A DNA stretch of 64,000 nucleotides, taken from Gavia stellata. Taxonomy: Eukaryota; Chordata; Aves; Gaviiformes; Gaviidae. Each line of letters starts with the position of its first letter. The first letter of the stretch is position 1. Under the pieces are notes generated by a model, which was not told where the DNA came from, did not search any database, and was given only the letters and a program-made list of their open reading frames with translations. The position numbers and the translations under genes were made by a program. Positions 1 to 12,235 of the stretch are shown piece by piece. Where the stretch lies: positions 5,403,255 to 5,467,254 of the forward strand of contig NC_082606.1 of the NCBI RefSeq assembly GCF_030936135.1. Direction: 5' to 3'.

Positions 1-1604
1 CAGGATCAACCTGAAATAATTTGCTTTGGTAGTCTGAATGTTTGCACAATGCCTATTTACATTACACCTGGTTCATACCAACACAATGAGCTACTTACTT
101 TTGTTATCACTAAATACATCACTAAGCTTGAAAGAATGTAGCTGTTAGAAATCAAGGAGGATCCCATAGCACTCCTCTGTTGAGAGCAATAAATTTTCCT
201 CTGCAAAGCACCTGTACTTTTTTAAACCTCAAAACCCAGAGCCAGCCTGAATCAAGATAGGAAAAAGGGGATGTGCAATACGAAATGACTACAATTAGGC
301 ATTAGCAAACACCATTCACACAGAGCTGTGAACTGGAAGGCTGACATTCATTTTACTTGCTAACTCAGCTTCTTAGCCTGCTTCCACAAAGCCTAAAACT
401 CATTTGCCAAATTCTTCTGTAAGGCTTACGTCACCTCCATCCAAACATCATCTATTTTCCATAATGAGCTTTCAAAATACCAAGAGTACCTGAATATTTC
501 AGAGGAAAGTACTTATTTCAATGCAAGTAATTCATGAAAATACAGGTTCTAGACAAGTAATTTCTGAGTTATAGATGCAATCTGTTTCTTAATTAGTGTC
601 TCCCCATTAACAAGTGGCCTATGGTTTACTTGGTCCTCAATGTATTTAAAAGGTTTGTCACCCAAAAATCTTAAGTGAAGGCTAACGTAACAGTTTGTGA
701 CATGTTTTTAACAAATAGTTATCTTTGATGAAGTCAGAAAGCGTACTTAATTCCTGAGTCTTTCTGTACATGGAGAAATACAACAGACGCCATATCATAT
801 ACTGTGTATCTGGCACTGAACTGAGCTGCTGAAGATCTCCCTTCCTTACTTGATGGCATGCTTACGGACTGTATCACATCAGTTCATTTGACTATTAAAC
901 AAGTTAAGTTTACTGGTGTTTGCATAAGATCCTTGAGGCAGACCCTCTCTATTCAGTGCTTCTACAGCCCTGAAGTAAAGGCTTATCTCCTTTGTAATTG
1001 ATTCTTCTGCAGATAACTGTAGAAGTAACGTATGACTAGTGACCTTGCGAAAACAAATCAAGGCCAGACTTGTAGAGTGTATTTCTTCCTCTCATCTGTT
1101 TTTGAATGACTTCACATACCTGAAGGACAGATTCAGTGATGGACATACAGTCCAAGGCTTTCCAAGGAATGGAACAAAGTGATCTCAGTTCTAATTTTCT
1201 AGATTATGGACTAACTATGCACATGCACCTCTCCCTTCTACATCAGTCTCATCACAGATTTGTTTAACTTAATTTCTATGTTTTGCATTATCTGGGGTTT
1301 TATTTGTATGAACCTATGCTATGTGCATCCTAAGTAAGAGTTGGCTAGATATACGGAAACGAGTTAATTGCATGAGATTACGGGGATACTGCTGATCCTC
1401 CTAAATCATGAGTCAAACTCTCGCAAAGAGGTGAATATTTTAATATCCTAATTTCTACAATTTCACGGAAATAATGAATTGATGTTGGGTTTCTTTCCAG
1501 ATTTTGAATTTACATGACAATTCCAAGCTTTTTGCCATGCATAGTAATTTAAACAAACAACCTTACCTTACCCATGCCAAATCTGAGATTCTGACGCACT
1601 CAAC

Positions 1605-1652
1605 ATTACTCTAGGAGCCGGGTCTTGTATTACTCTAGTGGTTGGGTCTTAC
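1605..1652. repeat. 24-bp tandem duplication
   Basis: Two adjacent 24-bp units sharing ATTACTCTAG and GGGTCTT, with a few substitutions. Confidence 0.8.
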
Positions 1653-2584
1653 CGAAAATCATCCTTTAATGGATGACCCATGCTCAAATTGAGCAAGCTG
1701 GCAGACCTGGTACAATAGGGGGAAACGGTCCATGTTTCAACTGTCCTCTTCATTGCTTACCAGCCACAACAGACTATGAATCTCTCAATACAGGTTTATT
1801 ACATACTGAAGAAATAGGAGTGTCGCACTGCTATTTCCACTGATTGTGAATGGAACCTAGGCACAAAATTGGCATCCCAGGAACAAGCAGACTGTACATG
1901 TCCATGTCAGAGAGGGGACCTCTGAAATACTCACAGCATGGAAGTGCATTATCCAACATCTCAATTTATTTCCTGTGCTGTAATTGTTTTAAGAGTTTTC
2001 GGTCATGGGAATTCTGCTGTTTGGCATCCCAGGCATGAAGGATATTAAACAAAGTAATCACCTGAATGGGCTCAGAAATACAGGATGCTTTATCACATCA
2101 GAACCACATATTGCTGTTCTTATCTCTCTCAGAAACAGCAAAAGTTTGTCTACAAACATTGCAGATGAAACACCAGCAGAGATTACCTTTTAAAAATTCT
2201 TGGACAGAGATCTGATAGGAATGTTTCAGTTTGTTATATTTATTGTTTTCATTTGTTATTAAATTATTTTTGTGTTTTTTTAATAGAAGGTGCTACTAGG
2301 TTTCATCTGTTTGCTCACTCTTCACTGAGGTCACAGACAAATGCTGTGGTTAGACTTCAAAAGCAATAAAGCAGCATTGACTTTGTTTTCTCTGAACATG
2401 TCTGGAAATACAGGGGGCAATTTCAATTTTCTCTGTGAGTGTGAACTCTTGCCATTTCATTTGAACAAAACACAGTTCGCCTTACCACCGCCCAACATGC
2501 ACAAGAAATCAAGTAGCGCAGAAATAATAGGCCAGAAGGACAAGAAGCAACATACTTAAATACCTTACCCACTAAAGTCACAGC

Positions 2585-2616
2585 AGTGATCATGAGTACA
2601 TGAGTCCATGATCACT
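2585..2616. repeat. 10-bp perfect inverted repeat with 12-bp spacer
   Basis: AGTGATCATG and its exact reverse complement CATGATCACT flank 12 bases. The stem is short and nearby sequence offers no gene to tie it to. Confidence 0.85.
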
Positions 2617-5600
2617 AGCTAGCTCAACTTTACAATTGCCTGGTTTGCTATTGGCTGAGCTGTTCTTGTACTAACAGGAACTGGTGTGGAAGGTGTGGAA
2701 TAGCAGAAGCCTATTTGCTAAAAGGAAAAAAAAGGTAACTTTCAAAAGTGTGAAAGGGAAGCTTAAAGCCCCTTATCCATATTTATTCTTATCTCTGAGC
2801 AGTACTATTAGCTCATTTTACTAAGCATTAGCCTTGCTTGAAGCACCTTGAGCCACCTTTCCTCACAAAAACTTGTCACTACATTCATAATTTTCTGCAG
2901 TCCTTGCACCATTTCTCTGAAGTCTGCTAGTATTAACTAATTACGAGTGTTACGGACTGTGATTTTTGTAATTACAGCCTTCAGTGTTTAAATTTTTAAC
3001 TTGAACTGAAGCATATGAATCAGTCTTAATTTCTACTATATGAAACAATTGTGGCTTTGTAGCGTACTGCAAGACACAGTGCCCCATTTGGTTGAGATTA
3101 ATAAAAACAGGTCTTCCTTCCTGACTGCAGTGACTCTACTCAGCATTTAAAGAGCACCATGAATGTCATTCCTAAATCAACACCAGTACCTAAAATATTT
3201 GCCCAACAGATTTTAAAAAAAGACCTCAGCAAAAGCAGTCCTCTAGGCTTAGATGGAAAAATTAAAAACTGTTGAGAATCGGGGAAGTCAGGGCCTCCCT
3301 GACTAAGCCTGTATTTTGCTGCCCTTACTCAGATACGTGATCAAACTACATCAATTCCGTAACTTTCTACTGATCAGCTGAACCATGGTGACTGTCTGTA
3401 GTATCTCGTCTTAGCTTGTAGTACACGTGACTATACAATGTAACTTAAGCATCATACATTGGCCGGGTTTGATGTTGATCACGTGAACAGCTGCAGGGCA
3501 ACTTAACTTGCTGCAGCCTGATTGCAGAGCTAAGCCTTACATAGCAACTGGGGATGGGAGAGTTACCAATCTCCCAAGAGCTTCTCTGAACTCTGTAGAA
3601 GTGGGCCTTAAATCAGCTCTAATAACAGTAACAAAATAACACTAATAAAAAACAAGACTGGGAATAGCAGCAACTAGCACCTATGTTTAGAGTAGCTTAG
3701 ACAGTGCTTAATCAACGAAGCAATACTCCAAATGAAGGAAGTGTTTGCTGTCATAAACTGATCACAGTACACAGCAGAATTCACTAAACCAGCTATCCAT
3801 GGAATTGTGCCGTCACTGCTCCTATGGCTGTAGCATTTTATCCTCCAATTGATACTACCAGCATCTACCACATGAGGTTCATTCTCTTACTTTCTGTCAG
3901 GTACCCTTACTGCTCTGGAACTCCCAAACCCAGACTCAGCTGAAAACTGACTTGCTGCCAGCTGCTCCACCATTCTGCCTCCTTAAGAACTTTTGCAAAT
4001 GGTATTTAAACTGTAAACGTATTGTTTCTAGTGTCTTACCTCATGTAAGAATACAAACACAACCCAAAAGCAAAAAAAAACAAAAACAAAACCTACAAAT
4101 CCCCAAATACAAAAACCTCAAAAAAGCCTTGTCGGAATATCTGAAAAAGCTGTATTTATTTTAACAACTATCATGTTGAATCTAAGTTTGTCTTACTGCA
4201 TCTAATCAGTGGTAATTGTACCTGTGTTCAGAAAAGCAACTCCAATAACTGACCGAGGTGATACAGATGGTGGCACTGGGTACCAGCAGCATACCATTGA
4301 CATTCCATACCCCTACGGAAGGGGGCTGTGAAGGGTAGAGACACACTCCTCTCTCCATAGAATGTCACGATGGAGATTTCAGACTAGTTTCCAAACAGAT
4401 ACAATTAAGGTTTTCCACAGAGGGATCTCAGGAGCTTTTACAACATGTGTGTTTCAGTCCTTCTACAATTGCTCAACAATCCCTTATCTCTAGCTTTAAA
4501 CTCAGAATTTGTAATTAAAATATCACAAGAGCAGTTATAGCTAGTGGTTTACTGGCGTTTCATTATTTCCAGCAGAGTTCCTCTACTGCATAGCATGAGC
4601 TGAAAGCTTCCATAAATTACTGGAAAAATGAGAGTGGGCAGATTTTAATCTCATACATACTGTACAGAGAGGTATACTTACCTAAATCCATACTTAAACA
4701 TCATCATTTTCTTGTAACTGATGATTCTGTGAGATTTTAATTTGTTTTTTGAAGAGCAGAAGGAAGAAATACTAAACGTACCACAAGAAGATCAGACACT
4801 TCTTCCTGTCGTACAGAATAAGGGTCCCAACCCCTTCAGCATTTTTTGAAGGGTGATAAGGAAACTCACATCCAGCTCCTTGAATTCTTTCTGGATCTGG
4901 TTTCCAGCCTGAAAAGAACATTTCATATAGCTTTATTTTGCCTGTCTCTAAAGATCTTTAAGGACTGTTTCTACCACAATAGAACCAAAGTGACAGAAAT
5001 TTCATAGCCCCAGCTCATCTTCTGTTTGGAAAGGGAGTCTCAAAACTATCTCTGATATTGTAGGATCATCAAATCTACCGTAACTGGCTCCCACCTTTGA
5101 CCTCATCAGTTACTCAGAAATTCCTGTCTGAACACTTTCCGGCTGTTTTTCATGCATGCGTACAACTTTGTTTCCTGTTAAGTACAACACAGAATGCAAC
5201 TCCGTCTTATCTTTGGTTAGTCAGAGCGCTGTACGCATGATCACAAAACAAGAAAAAAACCAAGTAGGAGTGTACTATAGCTCTTTAGTCTTTTACATTG
5301 TCCTGTTCACCACTCCTTATCTGCAGCTGTGCTAACTGGGTTTAGTTCCCCACACTGTGAGATTTAGAAATACTTATTTCCTTTGTCATTGTTTCTTTAA
5401 GGATTGCTGCTGTCTGCAATTCATAAATGCCAAAACCCCCATGTCAAGTTCCTCTTGCTTCTAACTTGCCCCCAGGCATTGAAATTTGCTCCTGAAACTT
5501 TTGAAGAGAGAGAAGCTCCCAAAAAGTCACTTAAGCCCAGGAAAAGGAGAGTCGCATTGATCCCTTCTGTTCCCCATCTCGGAGAGCTTGTTCATATGGC

Positions 5601-7899
5601 ACTGCTCTGAAAGACATGAAGCACCTACTCCACATGGTCTCTTACATTTGGCTAAGGCTGCTAGGACCCTGTGGAGGCTTCTGCTCCCGCTGACTTTCAT
5701 GCCTTGGAGCAGGCAGTTAGAAGAATTGATTCCCTCACTCTTTCCCTTGTTCCATCAGCCCTGGAACCGACTCTTTTGCAGATATTTAAAAAACTGATGT
5801 GTTGCTTTTGCATGACACTCCAACGCAGAGTCACTGTGAGTCACAGTTCATCAGAGTAAAAAATTCTGCCAAAATCCAATGCACACAGCAAAATAAAGAG
5901 CATTGCACTGAATTCTTTTGGATGAAATGTTAGTAATATTGAACTATTGAAATGAAATGCTTTGATACTTCTTGTTTCAAAACTAGTGTTCTGCACTAGA
6001 GGTTAATGGAACACACAATCTAAAAAAACCAAGACTGAACAAAAGGTTTCAATATATTCGTAAGTATCCTTCATCCTCTTCTCTCTCCAGCTTCTCAACA
6101 AAGCATTGTGGGGACAACACTACTGGACATAAGCCCAGATCCTTAGATATAAATGTGTCTTCATACTCCAAATGATAAATAGAGGGTCACAAACATATGA
6201 AAAAAAATGTATTGCCACTTCAGCTACCTGTCAGCATATGCAGATACACAATGTCAATTTTCCGCTCAGCACTGTGTCAGACTCGGAACATCATGCTTGT
6301 TTTCTAACTACTCCATGAGTATGTTTGTTTACTTTGTAATGCTCTGATATCGAAATTGTGAGCTACTCTGGAGCACAAACTGCTCTCTGAGTTACTCAAT
6401 CCTGTTCAGGTTTTCTTAGCGTGATTACAACAGCAGTTCAAGAACCAAAATGTCAAAGCATATGGAAGACTTACTTCTAGGGAAGGAAGTAACTACACCA
6501 GAACGATAAACATATCTTACTGCATTCCTGGACATAAAGTTAATCCTTTACTGAACACTGGGGATACATTAAACACGACTTGAAAAAATCCTGTTTTCAA
6601 AGCTGAAAAAAAAAAGGGGGGGGCAAATTGTGGCAGATTCTGTAAGACTTTAAAATGTATCATGACACGCAACTTTCTGCATCTTTTTCAAGGGAAACGC
6701 AAGAATGAAGAACATTTCAAACTTTGCCCAAGCTACCTCTGCATTTTGAGCCTTTTAAACTTCGCTGATGCAGAAGCTGTAAAACGTCGTAATTTATTCT
6801 GGGAACATGTGCCTGCTTCATGTTGACACTAGCAGATATAAATAGCTGTGGGCTGTATCGATAGCTATTTTCAGAATGGATAGAGTCAGGCATAGTGGTA
6901 TTAATTCGTGAGAGCAAGAAAGGGAGGTAGCATAATTAGCCCAAATGAAATATGAGAAATCCTTCACGTCAGAAAGGCTGGACAATGTCTCGTAAGGAAA
7001 AGCTAACCCATGCAACTTCTCACAGTGAGACAAGATCAACAATTCTGTCTGGAATCCCAGCTCTTTGACATCACCAACTCTTTAAATCACAGTGAGCTGA
7101 GAGAAAGGAAAATGCTGGCAATGCTTTCATGACATCCCTGAATATGGCCTCTTCTTGTGATTTGCTTTCCCTAGAGCATATAGAGGACAAGACTCATTCC
7201 CTTTTAAAAGGAAGAATGCTACCTTCCTATCCATGTTCTACATTTTTGCTTTATCCCTTTAGAGCTGGCGTATATAACTACTTCTGCTTGCTGCGTTACT
7301 GAAACAAACTCCCAGGCAGAGGTTCAGCAGTAGTCACTATAAAGGCTGAAACTTCAAGAGAAGGCCTCAAGCTCCTTCCTCACATTTCCCCTACTACCTG
7401 TTTTCTTTTAGCCTAGCAATGCCTGATTATGGCTGTGTACCTCCTAGTCAGAACTTGGGAGCACACAGAAGTAAAAGGTTCTGAAAGATGAAAGCTAACT
7501 GAATGTGGCTGACTTGAGGTTTTAGATACAGTTTCTGAAGAATTTTTATTTCATAATTATATTCCGTTGCTTGTTGCATAGTGATGCCTACATACGCCAG
7601 TTCAGAAATCAAAATCCCACATTATGGTTGGTGCTGCTTCAGCATATGTGAGTTTCTGCTCCAAATACTGTTTTAGTTACAAATGAAAGAATCAAGCGAA
7701 GGTTTAGCGATAGTAGCATGCAAACACCAGCATTCTCATGCTATTCTTCCCTTCTGCTTTGCTACCAGTAAGTGCTGCAGCAGAAACAAGACTGAAGGAG
7801 GTAATTAGGAAGGTGAATCAAAAGGGAAAAGTATGCCTGACATATTGCTGCTTCTGAAACCTGAGAAACCAAAAAGTAGTTTGGCACAAGTGATGTTAA

Positions 7900-7937
7900 C
7901 CAAACAGGCTGATGTTCACCAAACAGGCTGATGTTCA
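7900..7937. repeat. 19-bp perfect tandem duplication
   Basis: CCAAACAGGCTGATGTTCA occurs twice in a row, preceded by a partial third copy (TGATGTTAA). Confidence 0.95.
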
Positions 7938-9819
7938 TTGCTGTGTTCTGCCTCCACTTGCTTTATTGGGAAGGGCAATAGGATGGAGGTGGCAGGGAGC
8001 CAAGAACCAATTCCCAATCTTAAAACCAATTTTACATCAGCCTCAGCAGCCCTGAGAGCAGCCCGATGGCACTAACTCCCCAAGGGCTGTAATCACAGGG
8101 GTAGTTAGAATGGAGGGACTGTCTACCTCTCTCTCGCATTTCTCCCCAGAGAGCAAATGTCAAGGCATCGGGCCAACTGTGCTGACTCTATGTCCCCTAA
8201 GTATCTCTGGCATGTGGTAAGTTTGTGCTTTTTGATGTTTTCAAAATATACAGCTTGAGCTGAGACGTAGCTTGTACATCATTAAAAGTGGTCTACGTTA
8301 TCTTTTGTGCTGGCAGATATTGGACCTAAGGAATTCAAACTTGTTTACCCATCTATGTTAACAAGTTTCCTAAATTTTCTACGGATGCCTCTATTTTTAT
8401 ATCCACCTTTCACATTCTGCTTTACTCCAAGGTTGAATGCTGAAAAATTGTTCCGTAGCTCCCTGTGTATTCCAGGGGCATGCTCTTTAATCTGCAGAAG
8501 CAACGAATGATGCAATACATTTTCTCTAAGGCCACCCCCAGAAAGCTGGAACAATTATAGAGCCATCTCTTCAGTCTGGATTTGTACAGCGTTTAGCACT
8601 ATACAGAGGTTCCCTCTAACCCCGTTCATGAAAATTATTGAACTGTAGGAGAGCTAAAAAAATATGTAGGATACATTGCATGCAGTCTCTAGGCAGAAAA
8701 TAGATACAGTGTTTATGAAGTTTTCTGCATCTACCCAGTAAACCTAACAGAAGGTCACAGAACAGTTGAAAGTTTCTATCAGGCATGAAATTTTCTGCGC
8801 ATCTGTGACTATGTTCTGCTTCAGCAGTAACACTGTAAATGAAGTCCTCAAAAGATAAGTACAGACAGAGCAAAAAAGCAGTGTAACAGAGAAAAATCAG
8901 CCCAGTAGCTTCTTTCATCAGTACTTTCACGGATACTGTGGAAAATCAGCATCTCATAACATCATCCACTATCAGCCTAAAAAGGAATCCCCAAACAAGC
9001 TGGCTGAGAGCAAAACAACAAGGGGCTATGCAATTTAGACCTTTCAAACGTCTTGCAGAACTATTTGACAGAAAACTGTTACAAACGTCATTGCCACTGA
9101 GCTTGTCCGCTTTTATGTTTGCCACTGCAGTAAAGTGGAACTCCCAGTGAATTCCTGAAGATTTATGCTCTTCCTGGTACAAAGCAGGCTAATTGCTTGA
9201 ACTACTGAACTCAGATGCCCAGAAAACAATAGCAACCTGTGCACCCAAAAAATGGCCAGGAAACAGGTGTGAACTGGGAATATCTGTAGATCTGTGATGG
9301 TCTAGAGAAAACAGTTCAGGAAAAAAACCCAGATAGATTTCTAAGGTGTACCCACAATGGAGACCCAGAAAAAAAAAAATCATAGGGGATACAAAAAATT
9401 ACTATTCTGGTACCATTTACAGACAATCTTACATGACATTGTCTTTACTCGAGTAACACGTACTGCTTCCCTATGTTTCCTTTCCCATTATTGTTTACTG
9501 TCTACATATTATAGAGGTCAATGTCTTGATGCTATTTGTGCTGATAAATAAACTACACGTGGTCCCTCTCTGATGACCCACACCATACAGGGTAAGAATG
9601 TTGTGCCACACTTCAGAGATATACAGAGACAATAAAAAAATCCCCGTAAGAGTCAAAACTGACTGTGAGGCTGGAAGTCACTCCACATTATCCCTCTGGT
9701 TACATGCTATCCTAACCTATTTAGCTGTAACAAGGGTTCCTTTCATAGAAGTAAAGGAAAAGAAGAATAGCACTTATCATCGCCTTGTTGAACTTACAGT
9801 TTAGTCATGGAAATCAGAA

Positions 9820-9915
9820 GCTTTATTCTATTCTATACCAGTGATATAGAATATATTCTATAATCATATTCTAATACTCTGCACAGAATATTCTATTCTC
9901 TACCATATTCTATGG
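9820..9915. repeat. ATTCTAT-rich tract with an 18-bp palindrome
   Basis: Repeated TATTCTAT/ATAGAATA words. A perfect 18-bp palindrome (TATAGAATATATTCTATA) is at 9845-9862. The words recall the short terminal repeats of avian CR1 elements, but no CR1 body is visible alongside. Confidence 0.75.
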
Positions 9916-12187
9916 CAGTGGTCTAGGTAAGCTGTCAGCTGTTCCCTCATGGTCACACAGCTGAGCTCAGGGAACCCTCTCTTACTTCCACATTCAGCCA
10001 TAACTTGAAAAGCTATACCAAGGAGGCCATTCAAAAGGTTCACTAGCCAGAGCAGGAAAAAGAAAAATCCTAGCTACAAACTATTTCCCAACCCTTTCCT
10101 CGGGGTCTACTTCCAAATCCCATATTCAAATCTAAAACACGCCAATTGACAGGGCAAAGCAACAAATCCCTCATCTGCCCTTCCTGCCTAGGGAGCTGGA
10201 AGGAAAGGGACCACCCTTCTCCTGATAAGCTCAGCCCCAGCTTCCCCTCTGGGCTCACAGCTGAGCCCAGACCAGCCAGGCCATCAGCAGGAATGGTAAC
10301 TGCTTACTTGCCAGAACACCTTTAACTTGGCTGTAATATGACACAGAGCATACCAGCTATCGGCTGTAAAGCCGCTGGCTCAAGTCCTGAGCAGGAAAAC
10401 AAATGCGTGAATAATACCCAGGATTTTTTGCTTAATAATTCAGCTATGGGGACACAGTATCCTTACAAGCAAACTATTCTGGACAGAGGAGATAGAGAAG
10501 ACTTAATAATCTTCTTTCCTAAAAACACAACTGGAGATGTCTCCTCTAGAAAAATGAACATTCTTGCCTCAAACTGGAACTTAATACAGTAATTTTTATT
10601 TTTAAATGAATTTGCATGGTCAAGCTATAGCTTTGAAACAAAACCTAATCCATATAAAGTTAGGAAAAATGTGAAACATAATCTAAGAAAGTTTTCCAAG
10701 GTGAAGGCTAGATCTAAAGAGAGATTCTCCAGGACAGACAGAGCCTGTGAGGAATCAGTGGTGATCCACGAAGCAGCTCAATTTGATTCCGTATCATAAC
10801 AATACTGTGCAATCCTAACACAAGGATGAAATAGCATTTTGCAAATTTTGGCTAATCAATTTGAAAATAATTAAAAACAACACAGGCATGTTACAACCTG
10901 TGGGGTTTTGGGCAGTTTTTTTGGTGTGGTTTTTTTTTTTTTTAAATCAATTTCCCCAAACTAAACAAGAAATCTCTGAAAGGGAACTCAAGAGATCTTC
11001 TTTGCTGGCCTGAGTTTCAGATGGCTAGCATGCCCTCTGTTTTGTTTGCGTTTCATGTAAAATAATGCATTTGAGAAGAAACTGAAGCTCTACCTGAAGA
11101 AAAAAGGGAAAAAGTGAGAGAACTGCTTAATTACAAGATAGGATGAAAGAGCTCATTTATCCTATTACATAGCCCTGAAGAAAGTCCAGTATCATTACTA
11201 TCTTAACTTACAGATATATCTCAATATATGATCCAAACCAAAGCATGAATAACCAAACAAAAAGTATTCCAAGCAAAAGACCCTGAAAACAACTCAAATT
11301 CTTCCAGCCAAAGTATAGAAGTGTCTCTGGAATTTGAGGTTTAATTTACAGAGTCTATTACCATGCTATGAATTATTGCATACGCCTCCTGAAAAGAGGA
11401 TAGACCTGTTACACCCCTAGTGATAGTATTTAGAAGTACAGCAGATTAATAATCATTCAAATAGAAACTTGTCATGAACTATGCACAAACAGAAGCAGCT
11501 AATCTAACACTGACACACCTTAAGAAAAATCTGTTCTGTGATTCACAGATGAACTATGATGCAACCCCAGCTGCTCTGCTCCCAATTCATAATGACAGTC
11601 TCAGGTATACTGCACAAAACGGAAGTGTAGTATCTGCTTCCACTGATACTTTTTGAATTCACCGTGGTTTATAATAGTAGCCTTGGAACAGCCTCAGGGC
11701 CCAAGAACAGGCTCTTACATATCATGCTCTGTCTACGATAGGCCTTCTAGGATTTACAAGAATTTTGTCATGTCTATCTGTGGAAATCAACTGGAATAGA
11801 TATTTGAAAAAAGCAGCACCCTACACAGACATTAAAATAACTCAATTATCTTATCCTAGGATTTGAAGGACAGGAAGAATGTTAGTGCAAGAAAGACCTA
11901 CAGGAGGCTAACCACGCATGAAGAATTGGCAGCAAGGGGTCTAATAATGTTTTGCTGCGTAGTTTCACCCAACAGTTATCACTTACGATTCTTTTTCCCA
12001 GGAAATCAGAATACACATACCTTACCTCCTCTATAAGCATCAGCAATTCAAGTTACTTGCGTGATTTCTGAAAGCCTCCCCATTTATCCTTCTCAACTTC
12101 CACAATACAGTATCGGTGTGGTTTGAATTAGACCTTCCTGATAGCATTTAAAGCTCTCTTTGATGCAGAGCATGTTTTGCTGATTAT

Positions 12188-12235
12188 ATTTGGAAGACAT
12201 CTTGTAATTTTATTTGAAAGACATCTTGTAATTTC
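12188..12235. repeat. 24-bp tandem duplication
   Basis: Two adjacent copies of a 24-bp unit containing AGACATCTTGTAATTT, with two differences. Confidence 0.95.

Noticed and set aside
8616..8930. Hydrophobic 104-codon minus-strand open frame
   Set aside because: Leucine and cysteine-rich, but no recognisable membrane protein family and no gene context.
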